The notes under the pieces were generated by a model. That model was not told the DNA's origin and searched no databases. It saw only the letters and a program-made list of their open reading frames with translations. The position numbers and the translations under genes were made by a program. 19,349 nt of DNA, from assembly GCA_003697105.1 (NCBI GenBank), contig RFFQ01000070.1, forward strand, positions 1-19,349. The letters run 5' to 3'. Within the stretch, counting starts at the first letter, position 1. Every line of letters begins with the position of its first letter. Source of the DNA: Gemmatimonadota bacterium. Its GTDB lineage: Bacteria > 4572-55 > J002. Below are positions 1 through 9,195 of the stretch, piece by piece.

Positions 1-768
1 ATTCAGTTTTGTGATGGGGCATTGGATGATTGCCCGTTGTTCTCACAGGAAAGCGGGTTTCTGGGTGCGATCCAACAGGTGAGAGAACAGCTTGAGGTCT
101 ATTTCTGTAATTTATATTTACATAATTTTAGAACACTTTATGCGCGCTACGCCGCCGGCGACCTTGCCCGTGCCCTTGACTTTGACCTTGACCTTGCCCT
201 TGACCTTGACCGTGACCTTGCCCTTGCCCGTGACCTTGCCCTTGCCCGTGACCTTGCCCTTGCCCGTGCCCTTGACCGTGACCTTGCCCTTGACCTTGCC
301 CTTGCCCGTGCCCGTGCCCGTGCCCGTGCCCTTGCCCTTGACCTTGCCCTTGCCCTTGCCCTTGACCGTGACCTTGACCTTGCCCGTGCCCGTGACCTTG
401 CCCGTGACCTTGCCCTTGCCCGTGCCCGTGCCCTTGACCGTGCCCTTGACCTTGACCTTGCCCTTGACCTTGACCTTGTTAAAAAATTAGAGAACTCTAA
501 CAAATTACGAAAGTCTAAAATGATTAGAATTGTAAAGGAGATTGAGGCTCAATGGACTTCCAGCTTACACGCTATCCTCAAAGCTTATCCAACGTATTTA
601 GAAGGTGATCATCGGCAGTTTATTCAGTTTAGCACTTTGGGGTTGATTTTAATGGGCTTTATTAACTATTTTAGAGCTATTTATGCGGAAAAAGGCATAC
701 AAGACGAGTGGGATTTGGTGGTGTTTGATACGTTTATGGCACATTTTGCAATGAGGAATGAACCATGA
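1..768 (+). CDS. C-terminal part of a large protein with an (L/R)(D/A) dipeptide-repeat tract; possibly NACHT/STAND-type
   Basis: The frame is open from the first base, so the gene starts upstream and only its last 255 codons are here. The stop is TGA at 766-768. A TTG at 22 could be read as a start, but no ribosome binding site supports it and the sequence before it (IQFCDGA) reads on naturally. Three parts are visible: a normal globular segment (about 50 residues, Tyr/Leu-rich), a 106-residue tract built only from D/A alternating with L/R (one Phe), and a C-terminal segment of about 96 residues with amphipathic helices and hydrophobic runs (LGLILMGFINYF). I recall such L/D/R/A tracts in the C-terminal parts of large bacterial NACHT or STAND NTPases, which often act in defence, but no NTPase motif lies in the window. 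That assignment is a guess. The tract would probably form a charged alpha-helix. Confidence 0.7.
   Translation: MQFCDGALDDCPLFSQESGFLGAIQQVREQLEVYFCNLYLHNFRTLYARYAAGDLARALDFDLDLALDLDRDLALARDLALARDLALARALDRDLALDLALARARARARALALDLALALALDRDLDLARARDLARDLALARARALDRALDLDLALDLDLVKKLENSNKLRKSKMIRIVKEIEAQWTSSLHAILKAYPTYLEGDHRQFIQFSTLGLILMGFINYFRAIYAEKGIQDEWDLVVFDTFMAHFAMRNEP
160..477 (+). repeat. Hexanucleotide tandem repeat GMCCKT, 53 units, in frame
   Basis: Every 6-base unit from 160 to 477 fits G-A/C-C-C-G/T-T, except one GACTTT unit at 178-183. In the gene's frame each unit gives Asp or Ala (GAC/GCC) followed by Leu or Arg (CTT/CGT). The two variable positions change independently from unit to unit, so neighbouring units are rarely in a simple longer period, although short runs such as GACCTTGCCCTTGCCCGT recur. 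Unit gain or loss changes protein length by two residues and never shifts the frame. Confidence 0.95.
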
Positions 769-820
769 GGGTTTTGGATTGTTTTGGGACGAAACCCCAC
801 AACAAAATTATCCAGATGTT

Positions 821-842
821 ACAAGGCGTCAAGACGCCTTGT
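821..842. repeat. Perfect 10-bp inverted repeat (ACAAGGCGTC)
   Basis: ACAAGGCGTC at 821-830 is exactly reverse-complementary to 833-842, with only AA between. It would form a strong hairpin in RNA or DNA. It lies 53 bases after the stop of the repeat gene. No T-run follows, so it is not a classical intrinsic terminator. Confidence 0.85.
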
Positions 843-849
843 TCGCATT

Positions 850-899
850 CAGCCCTGAAGAGTATATAGCACACGTTTCATAGGTATTCTTCAGGGCTG
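850..899. repeat. Perfect 12-bp inverted repeat (CAGCCCTGAAGA)
   Basis: CAGCCCTGAAGA at 850-861 pairs perfectly with 888-899. Pairing can continue inward for a few more bases including a G-T pair, leaving a loop of roughly 20 bases. It sits eight bases beyond the first hairpin. The form resembles REP or short palindromic element arms, but no second copy exists in the window. Confidence 0.8.
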
Positions 900-902
900 T
901 AC

Positions 903-923
903 GTCTAAAATAACTTTTTAGAC
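903..923. repeat. 8-bp inverted repeat (GTCTAAAA / TTTTAGAC)
   Basis: GTCTAAAA at 903-910 pairs with TTTTAGAC at 916-923 around a five-base loop. It directly follows the 850-899 palindrome and is A/T-rich. It may be a weak terminator or part of a longer structured element. Confidence 0.6.
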
Positions 924-953
924 CGGGCTCAACCTAGTATTCTATTGAGTGGG

Positions 954-988
954 TTTCAAAATGAAATTGGATTGGTTTCAATCTGAAA
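954..988. repeat. Two tandem small hairpins TTTCA-N3-TGAAA
   Basis: TTTCA-aaa-TGAAA at 954-966 and TTTCA-atc-TGAAA at 976-988 are spaced 22 bases apart. Each is a 5-bp stem with a three-base loop. They could be protein-binding half sites or chance AT-rich palindromes. Confidence 0.4.
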
Positions 989-1173
989 TCTGAAAAGGGA
1001 ATTCGCGAAGGGCTTACGAGGGAGGTAGTATATATTTAGTGCCTTTATTTTCAATGGGTTATATCTATATTAGGGGTAGATCAGCTCTTGGCACAGCGTG
1101 TGCTTTACCATCATATTGAACGTAACGCGTAACGCGCTTCTTATTAGACATAACTGTCTTACCCTCCTTAACG

Positions 1174-1210
1174 CAAAACCCCCCTCATAGTATAAGTGAG
1201 GGGGGTTTTG
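1174..1210. terminator. Strong bidirectional intrinsic terminator
   Basis: Perfect 14-bp arms at 1174-1187 and 1197-1210 contain six consecutive C-G pairs and enclose a nine-base loop. The outer A/T pairs give a run of four T at the end of the stem on either strand. It lies three bases beyond the stop of the YigZ-family gene on the minus strand and would end that transcript. It can also stop plus-strand transcription coming from the left. Confidence 0.9.
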
Positions 1211-1212
1211 TG

Positions 1213-1806
1213 TTATCTGCTGTTCAGGGCGGCTTTTAACTGGTCTGCCTGACTTTTCCGAATCTGAATATGTAGGACAACCTCTGTTCCGCCATAATCG
1301 ATATGATCCACCGTACCCCCTAGTTTTTCCAGCGTATGCAGGGCTTTACCAATACCGGCATAGGGGACGGTGTGTTGGAGACATGTCATTTGAATGACGG
1401 TCTGGAATTGGGCAAGTTCCAAGCAGGCTTCGGCAGTGCCGCCGTAGGCACGGATCAAGCCGCCAACACCTAATTTAACCCCGCCAAAATAGCGAATCAC
1501 CGCGCAAATCCCATTGACGACAGCGTACTTTTGCAATACAGAGAGTACCGGCTTGCCGGCGGAGTACGTCGGTTCACCATCATCTGTACAATACTCACGA
1601 ATCGTGTCCTCAATTTTCAACCGGTAGGCATAGACGATGTGGGTCGGGTTGTGGTGGGTTTGCCGGACTTCCGCTAAAAAGGCGTCGATTTCTGCTTCAG
1701 AATTGACGCGGCGAGCCCAGCCGAAAAATCGAGACCGTTTTTCCGTTACTTTTACTTGCGGTTCATTTGCTAAGGTTTTGAAATTGTCAGATGGATCTAC
1801 TTTCAT
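1213..1806 (-). CDS. yigZ: YigZ / IMPACT family protein (UPF0029)
   Basis: The 197-residue product fits the usual bacterial YigZ length of about 200. Diagnostic stretches are visible: KRSRFFGWA near residue 23, HNPTHIVYAYR around 52-62, DDGEP at 75-79 followed by AGKPVL, and the signature RYFGGVKLGVGGLIRAYG at 105-122. The family is related to eukaryotic IMPACT, has a two-domain fold, and is linked to translation or nucleic-acid binding without a settled reaction. The ATG at 1804-1806 fits family N-termini but has no clear Shine-Dalgarno sequence in front. It is the last gene of a minus-strand series, 68 bp after the pilus-like gene and just before a strong terminator, so cotranscription with 3134-1875 is plausible. 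Family membership is secure; the role is not. Confidence 0.93.
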   Translation of the reverse strand: MKVDPSDNFKTLANEPQVKVTEKRSRFFGWARRVNSEAEIDAFLAEVRQTHHNPTHIVYAYRLKIEDTIREYCTDDGEPTYSAGKPVLSVLQKYAVVNGICAVIRYFGGVKLGVGGLIRAYGGTAEACLELAQFQTVIQMTCLQHTVPYAGIGKALHTLEKLGGTVDHIDYGGTEVVLHIQIRKSQADQLKAALNSR

Positions 1807-1874
1807 ATATTCGATTGGATGGTTGGGTGCATGTGGTATGGTTTGCTAAAAAATAGGTGGGGTGCCCTGTCGCC

Positions 1875-3134
1875 TCACCAGAAGGGCCGGAGGGCTTCCC
1901 ACTGAACGATCCCCAGCGGCGCGGTTGGATGGTAGCCAAACAGCGTGATCGGTTCTACAGGCGCTTGGGTGGCATCGATCCGCCCTTCGCTGGCGGTTAA
2001 ACTGTGGGTAATCAGGTATCCTTCGATGGTGCCCCGAGTCCAAAGGTGCCCGGTTGCGTAAATGAAGCCACGGAGATGGGCATAGGTTCCAATTTCCACC
2101 TGAGTTTGCCCCGGTTCCGCATATCCGTGGTAAATGATGCTCCCATCGACCCGGCTCCGGTCTGCCAGCGTTATTTTACCGGCATGTTGGGGTGCCTCGA
2201 TGTACAGTAAACTATTGCCGGTAATCTGTGCCTCGTCTAATAATGTGATTTGTCCGGTTGAGAGCACTTGCCCGCTAATACGGCTCCAATTCCGGCAGAT
2301 GATGGTCTCACTGCTATACAGTTGGGCGCCGGGAAGGGTGGCGCGTTCCGCAATGGTCAACTGGTGGCGGGCAATGAGCTGAATGTCATCGCGGATTTCG
2401 AGCGTCCCATCCACTAAAATATTGCTGGCGATGAAGGTCAAGGGGGTATCGAACCAACCCGGACCGCCGCCAGAGGAAAGGTGCAAATCTCCCAAAATAT
2501 AGATCACGCTGCCGGCTTCAAAAGGGGGTGGATCGACGTCCGTATAAAATACGGAATGCCCAATTTGGACATCCGCGAGGTTAGGGTTTGCCAGTAGATT
2601 CCTCATATGGGCAATGGCGCGGCTCACTTGGGTAAAATCCCACTCTGGCAATGCTGTTTGCCACTGTCCGCCAGTGATTTCTACTTCGGGACGAATATCG
2701 GGGGGTTCTTGGCAGGTGATTGCTGCCGGTGGTTTTTGGAATATCTGCCCTAAGCGAGCACTCACGGATCGTTGCCGCGAGCCAATTTGTCCGGTAGATT
2801 TTACCTGCACAAACGCCCCGGCATCGAGTACGGTAATGGTGCACCTTCCGGGAAAGTCAACCGAGATGGGATCAAAGGTTTCAGACCCGCGCCAATTCTT
2901 TGTTTTACCACCATTTCCGGCTAAAAGCCATTGCGCCTTTTGAACCCCTGCTTCGGCAAGGTAAAATGCCTGAGCGTTCTGTTCAAACCGGTGAAGATTA
3001 TCACGCCGGTAATAAATCACCCCGAACCACGTCAAAATGAGCAAAGACATGACCAGCAAGACCAAGATAACATGCGTCAAAATGGACCCACGTGATAATG
3101 GTTGAGAGGGGATGGGGGGAATGGTACGGTTCAT
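1875..3134 (-). CDS. PilX-like pilus assembly / minor pilin-type protein with a possible beta-helical body
   Basis: The 419-residue product starts with a short basic leader, then a hydrophobic segment (about residues 18-42) followed by AFYLAEAGVQKAQWLLAG at about 56-73. That signature is typical of the N-terminal domain of PilX-type minor pilins, exported by type IV pilus or type II secretion-like machinery and kept at the inner membrane or pilus tip. The rest is secreted. From about residue 210 it shows short repeating beta-rich units (such as DGTLEIRDDIQL, DEAQITGNSLLY, DRSRVDGSIIYHG) resembling a bactofilin or right-handed beta-helix pattern. The ATG at 3132-3134 has a weak AAGAAG-type site upstream. 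It starts 24 bp after the preceding enzyme gene, which suggests cotranscription. No other pilus gene is in the window. The domain call rests on the N-terminus only. Confidence 0.75.
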   Translation of the reverse strand: MNRTIPPIPSQPLSRGSILTHVILVLLVMSLLILTWFGVIYYRRDNLHRFEQNAQAFYLAEAGVQKAQWLLAGNGGKTKNWRGSETFDPISVDFPGRCTITVLDAGAFVQVKSTGQIGSRQRSVSARLGQIFQKPPAAITCQEPPDIRPEVEITGGQWQTALPEWDFTQVSRAIAHMRNLLANPNLADVQIGHSVFYTDVDPPPFEAGSVIYILGDLHLSSGGGPGWFDTPLTFIASNILVDGTLEIRDDIQLIARHQLTIAERATLPGAQLYSSETIICRNWSRISGQVLSTGQITLLDEAQITGNSLLYIEAPQHAGKITLADRSRVDGSIIYHGYAEPGQTQVEIGTYAHLRGFIYATGHLWTRGTIEGYLITHSLTASEGRIDATQAPVEPITLFGYHPTAPLGIVQWEALRPFW

Positions 3135-3158
3135 CGGTCTTCTTTTCAGGGTGATTCC

Positions 3159-4298
3159 TTAATGTGATACAATGGGGTGCGGGTACTCTGGGGAGCGGTG
3201 CTGGAATGATAAAATTTTAGGATTTTGGATGACTCCCTCCCGAATTTCAATTGCCCGGTGGATAGTTTCGTCCCGATCCCATGCTTCATGACCCTCTATC
3301 ACCACCGGCAAATAGGGCAACAGTGCTTTAGAAATCTCACGTGACGCACTATCCCACAAATAAGATGGGGTATGATCAACCGCATAATATGTGATCCCGC
3401 CAACAGTAAACGTTGGGTTTTCAAAGGAGGTTGGACGCGCAAAAGGGAATCCCATTCCTAAATCACAACTGACGTCAATGATGAGGCTGCCGGAAGGGAA
3501 GCGATGAATTTCATCCGCGTGCACAAACATCACTGGATTATCCGTATCCTGCAAAATTCCGTTGACGATAATATCCATTGTTTCCAAATCATCAATTAGC
3601 GGGTATTCATTATGGTTATCATCGATTACCTTTAGACGCCCGTCATCACCGGCATAGAATTGGCGATACTGGACGCCGATAACTTGGTCTGCCACCCAAA
3701 CGCTAGGGCGGCGCGTATAGACGGTAATATCGGTGAAACCGCGACCTTTCAACGCATAAATGGCACCCCGACTCACAGACCCCAAGCTGATCACGGTGAC
3801 GCGGCGCGGTCGTCCATAAAATCCATCCATGCCGGTCAACCGAAGGGCATCCAACACGGCACAGTAGCCCGCCATCTCGTTATTTTTATAAAAGATGTGC
3901 ATTTGCCGTGACCCGTTGCGATTCCATTTGTGCATTGCTTCCCATGCGATTAAGGTTAATTTTTTATCGATAGAAATTTGAGTAAAGGTTTGCTGTTGCA
4001 CACAATGGGGCCATCCCCACAGGATTCCACCGGATTTCATCGCCTCAAAATCTGCCAGAACCGGTTTTGGCAGCAACACCATATCACACTGGAAGATTTC
4101 CTCACGGGAGACCACCTGCATATTTTTCGCGCGGATGGTCTCATCCGGCACCCCAAACGGTTCACCGTAACCGCTCTCAAAATAGAGGTATGGGTACAGT
4201 TCACTCTGGATCCAATCTAGGTGCTCCGGATGAATTGGGACCCGCTTTTCATTCTCTTTACCCGATTTACCGATAACCCCAATGGTTAATTTACTCAT
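3159..4298 (-). CDS. Alanine dehydrogenase / N5-(carboxyethyl)ornithine synthase family oxidoreductase
   Basis: The 379-residue protein belongs to the AlaDH/PNT superfamily of NAD(P)H-dependent amino-acid dehydrogenases. The N-terminal domain carries ENEKRVPIHP with Arg19, LLPKP with Lys78 and WGWPHCV with His98, placed like the pyruvate-binding Arg15, Lys75 and His96 of alanine dehydrogenase. A Rossmann segment VTVISLGSVSRGA follows at 167-179. The motifs NGILQDTDNPVMFV, DVSCDLGMGF and VDHTPSYLWDSAS closely match a subgroup often annotated as N5-(carboxyethyl)ornithine synthase, which reductively couples pyruvate with ornithine or lysine. Which reaction this enzyme runs cannot be told from sequence; alanine or saccharopine-type substrates are alternatives. 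ATG at 4298 is preceded by AAGGAG at good spacing. It lies just after the katG terminator and 24 bp before the pilus-like gene. Confidence 0.85.
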   Translation of the reverse strand: MSKLTIGVIGKSGKENEKRVPIHPEHLDWIQSELYPYLYFESGYGEPFGVPDETIRAKNMQVVSREEIFQCDMVLLPKPVLADFEAMKSGGILWGWPHCVQQQTFTQISIDKKLTLIAWEAMHKWNRNGSRQMHIFYKNNEMAGYCAVLDALRLTGMDGFYGRPRRVTVISLGSVSRGAIYALKGRGFTDITVYTRRPSVWVADQVIGVQYRQFYAGDDGRLKVIDDNHNEYPLIDDLETMDIIVNGILQDTDNPVMFVHADEIHRFPSGSLIIDVSCDLGMGFPFARPTSFENPTFTVGGITYYAVDHTPSYLWDSASREISKALLPYLPVVIEGHEAWDRDETIHRAIEIREGVIQNPKILSFQHRSPEYPHPIVSH

Positions 4299-4331
4299 GA
4301 GAATCTCCTTATCGCTAGATCACCTTGAAGC

Positions 4332-4368
4332 AAAAAGCGGCGTTCCAGATTTCCGTCGAAACGCCGCT
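4332..4368 (-). terminator. Intrinsic terminator after katG
   Basis: AGCGGCGTT at 4336-4344 pairs perfectly with AACGCCGCT at 4360-4368 around a 15-base loop. On the minus strand the stem is followed by a run of five T (4332-4336 are A on the plus strand). It lies 28 bases beyond the katG stop, so it should insulate katG from the downstream dehydrogenase gene. Confidence 0.85.
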
Positions 4369-4396
4369 CGTAGGATAGTTTTAATTTAGATACGGT

Positions 4397-6682
<2,286 letters not shown>

Positions 6683-6716
6683 TTACTGGGACGAGACCTC
6701 CGGTGAAACCGAGAAG

Positions 6717-6750
6717 ATCCCCAAGACACGAAGATCGAAACTTTGGGGAT
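6717..6750 (-). terminator. Hairpin downstream of the TauE-like gene, possible terminator
   Basis: ATCCCCAA at 6717-6724 pairs with TTGGGGAT at 6743-6750 around an 18-base loop. On the minus strand it is followed by a T-rich but interrupted stretch. Its place between the TauE-like stop (6811) and the katG promoter suggests a weak terminator. Confidence 0.45.
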
Positions 6751-6810
6751 GTTACCATTCTGATAATCGATTCCGGCTTGTCTTGCTAACGTGTCTTGCC
6801 AATGATACAT

Positions 6811-7548
6811 TTAACCTCGCCACATCAGGTTGATTGCCATAGCAATCACGGCTATTGCCAAGACATACCTTAACCACTTTTCACCCAGTGCCACCGCAGA
6901 GTGGCTACCGATCCACCCACCCAAACCATTACCCAGGGCTAAAGTACTGCCGATAAGCCAATCGATTTTGCCTTCCCAAATAAAGACACTCAGGGCAAAA
7001 ATGGTATAAATACCAACGATAAATACTTTATAATAGTTGACATAGACTAAATTTTTACCCGTAACTACGGTTAATGCCATGATCAAAAAAAAGCCGACAC
7101 CCGCTTGGATGAAGCCACCATAAATTCCAACAAAAAAGAAGATGAGCAGGGTCAATCCCCAGCCGCGAGAGCCTTTTTTTAGGTGGATTTTCGGTTTTTT
7201 TAAGGTGATAATCAGCACCAAGACCATAATTACCGCTAACACCTTACGAAACCATTCATCCGGTAATTCCACTCCGATTTTCGCCCCAACCATTGCGCCC
7301 ATTAGCGTCGGAAGCGCCAGTTGGATGCTCCGTTTGACATCTGATATGCCTTTGCGGTGAAAGCCGCTAACCGCAAATATATTTTGTACTAAAATCGCAA
7401 TTCGATTCGTACCGTTGGCGGTTGCGCCCGACAATCCGATAAAAATAAGTGTTGGTAGGGTCAATAGGGAACCACCACCTGCCAGGGTATTGATTATGCC
7501 CGCGACTATCCCGACGACAAATACAATCACGAGTTGGGTCAGTTCCAT
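6811..7548 (-). CDS. TauE/SafE-family membrane permease (sulfite/anion exporter family)
   Basis: The 245-residue protein is highly hydrophobic, with about seven to eight membrane segments in two halves. The first half begins ELTQLVIVFVVGIVAGIINTLAGGGSLL, where AGIINTLAGGGSLLTLP matches the first conserved repeat of the TauE/SafE (DUF81) family; the second half has VGIYGGFIQAGVGFFL, matching the second repeat. Members export or import sulfite, sulfoacetate, taurine and related organic anions; the substrate here is unknown. ATG at 7548 is chosen because an AGAGGA site precedes it and the first helix starts there. A longer frame back to 7680 overlaps the upstream gene and adds no membrane segment. 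Its ribosome binding site touches the stop of the upstream retropepsin-like gene (TAG at 7559-7561), with a 10-bp gap, so the two are almost certainly translated from one mRNA. Confidence 0.9.
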   Translation of the reverse strand: MELTQLVIVFVVGIVAGIINTLAGGGSLLTLPTLIFIGLSGATANGTNRIAILVQNIFAVSGFHRKGISDVKRSIQLALPTLMGAMVGAKIGVELPDEWFRKVLAVIMVLVLIITLKKPKIHLKKGSRGWGLTLLIFFFVGIYGGFIQAGVGFFLIMALTVVTGKNLVYVNYYKVFIVGIYTIFALSVFIWEGKIDWLIGSTLALGNGLGGWIGSHSAVALGEKWLRYVLAIAVIAMAINLMWRG

Positions 7549-7558
7549 CTGATGTCCT

Positions 7559-9172
7559 CTATACCTTGGATGGTACACTGAATTCCGGAACACCGGATTG
7601 AGCGGTTTGATGAAGTCCGAGTTGCTCCGCTTCAGGTATTGGGCGCATTCCAGAGGTATCCACTTGGAGCGGTTGGTCAAACAGACGATTTTTTTCCAAT
7701 ATTAATTGCCGGCGGGAGTAATCAAAATAGACGGTAAATTTGTGTAAAATTTGTCCGCCAATTGTACCCAGTGTAGATTCCAGCGAGAGGATGTTTGCCT
7801 CTTCCGCCACCAACGCCACCAGCGGGTCTGGTATTCGCACGTGTCCCAGTTGCAGATTTTCCATACGGGTAAGATACGTCAATGATTCTCCCCCAATCCC
7901 GAACGTGTTTACTTCCATGAGTTGGCGGTTTTTCAGTAGGTTATGCTCTTTTAGGACTCGAATACCCAGATGCAGACAACCGCTTGATCCGGTATCGACC
8001 CGAAAATCACCTTCAATTCCATTAATAGACCCCGGAATTTGCAAGATATTGGTCACTAATTTGCCGGTGAGAACTTCGCCTTCACCGGAATAAGCAAATC
8101 CTCGGGGATCAAATAACCCGAGTCGCTGTTGCTCATAATCGACCCGGATAACGCAACGGATAAATAGATCGTAACCGAGCACGCCGTGTACCTCGCGACC
8201 TGTCTGCAAGCGGACTTCTGATAAATCCATGGCGTAGGTACGCTGGTGGTGAATTTCAACCCCGGGTAATCTAAATTTTTCCACCTGAACTGCTTCGACG
8301 AGTTGTTGCCCTCCCACCCCTAAAATGGGCATTGTACCGCGGCGTGGTATATGTAATTGATCCGCTAATTCTTGGCTGATAACCGTACTGCCCGCTCCAG
8401 AATCCAAAATAAAGAGTACTGGCGGGCTGTCATTTACCTGTACGGGCACATAAATGTGGTAATTGTGGATTTCTACCGGGATTTGGCGCGCCACCACCGG
8501 ATCAACGAAGACCACATCTTTTGCCGGAGATGTGGGTATCTGGAACAGGCTATCGGGTAGCAACGGGTTTAGCCGGATGTGCTCCAATTGGAAGTCTAAT
8601 GCCGGAAAACCTGCAATCGGAGTCGATTGGACAAACCGGTGAGCCACTTGTAAGCCCTGAATTGGACGATAATCGCTGAAATCAATTTGCACTGGCAACC
8701 CTTGGTCGTGGAGAATTCGCCGTTTGAGAAGAAACGTTGTGGCATCAATGAAGAGCTGTTCCACTTCGGGTGGATCGCCTTCTATTTTCTCCAGAACGAA
8801 GCAGCGCACCTCATCAATATTGACCGCCGGTAAACTTCTCAATTGGATTTGGGGAGAGGGAAATAGGTATTGGTAATCCGGCAGCACATTTGGTTTTCCC
8901 GCGCCAGCAATGGTTTTTTCTTGTAGCACTTGTACTTGCTGATTTTGGTCTAAGCGCCAGCGGGTTTGCCCGTCACAACCGGTGGTCTCGTTTGTCACCT
9001 CAGAGATGATCTCGAAACGGGATTTATCCGGTGCGCGATAAAATTCTTCTGCTCGACCCTGCCAAAAAAGGACATCTACCCGGTAGGTGGCGTGCCAGGC
9101 GTGGATGTGCTGTAATCGTTCTGCACCGCCAAGGGCTTCACAATGATAGTGTAAGATGGAGTTTAGGTTCAA
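7559..9172 (-). CDS. Retropepsin-like aspartic protease with two lobes and a LolA-like N-terminal domain
   Basis: The 537-residue product has two aspartic-protease signatures: ILDSGAGSTVIS with Asp257 and VDTGSSGCLHLG with Asp393. Each is followed by a hydrophobic-Gly motif typical of a pepsin/retropepsin lobe (HGVLGYDLF and GTIGGQILHKF). Two Asp lobes in one chain suggest an intramolecular active site, unlike dimeric retropepsins. Residues about 1-215 resemble the outer-membrane lipoprotein-sorting (LolA/LolB-like) or DUF4292-like fold (EALGGAERLQ, YRAPDKSRFEI, CDGQTRWRLD). Relatives normally carry a signal peptide; none is visible here. The start is TTG at 9172, with AAAGGA eight bases upstream. 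The frame upstream has no usual start codon before a TAG, so export is uncertain. It is coupled to the TauE-like permease downstream and divergent from the glutamine cyclotransferase gene. No direct evidence links their functions. Confidence 0.8.
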   Translation of the reverse strand: MNLNSILHYHCEALGGAERLQHIHAWHATYRVDVLFWQGRAEEFYRAPDKSRFEIISEVTNETTGCDGQTRWRLDQNQQVQVLQEKTIAGAGKPNVLPDYQYLFPSPQIQLRSLPAVNIDEVRCFVLEKIEGDPPEVEQLFIDATTFLLKRRILHDQGLPVQIDFSDYRPIQGLQVAHRFVQSTPIAGFPALDFQLEHIRLNPLLPDSLFQIPTSPAKDVVFVDPVVARQIPVEIHNYHIYVPVQVNDSPPVLFILDSGAGSTVISQELADQLHIPRRGTMPILGVGGQQLVEAVQVEKFRLPGVEIHHQRTYAMDLSEVRLQTGREVHGVLGYDLFIRCVIRVDYEQQRLGLFDPRGFAYSGEGEVLTGKLVTNILQIPGSINGIEGDFRVDTGSSGCLHLGIRVLKEHNLLKNRQLMEVNTFGIGGESLTYLTRMENLQLGHVRIPDPLVALVAEEANILSLESTLGTIGGQILHKFTVYFDYSRRQLILEKNRLFDQPLQVDTSGMRPIPEAEQLGLHQTAQSGVPEFSVPSKV

Positions 9173-9195
9173 GAGATTTTCCTTTGATATTAGAA

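Larger units (their letters stand above)
769..1173. other. Gene-free stretch with several inverted repeats
   Basis: I see no credible coding region here. The first half carries a chain of short and medium inverted repeats (821-842, 850-899, 903-923, 954-988), listed separately. The second half (about 990-1173) is AT-rich and shows only a short tandem GTAACGC duplication near 1122-1136. No tRNA or known riboswitch was recognised. It could be a long 3' region, a decayed mobile element, or DNA for a structured RNA. Confidence 0.6.

Noticed and set aside
160-477. CRISPR-like or minisatellite array
   Set aside because: There are no spacers; units are 6 bases and continuous, and they are in frame with a coding sequence.
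92-490. Overlapping plus-strand frame giving a P/T/L/V repeat protein
   Set aside because: It exists only because the hexanucleotide tract lacks stops in that frame; it has no start context.
7549-7680. Longer TauE-like protein starting at 7680
   Set aside because: The extension overlaps the upstream gene in another frame and is hydrophilic; the ATG at 7548 has a ribosome binding site and begins the first membrane helix.
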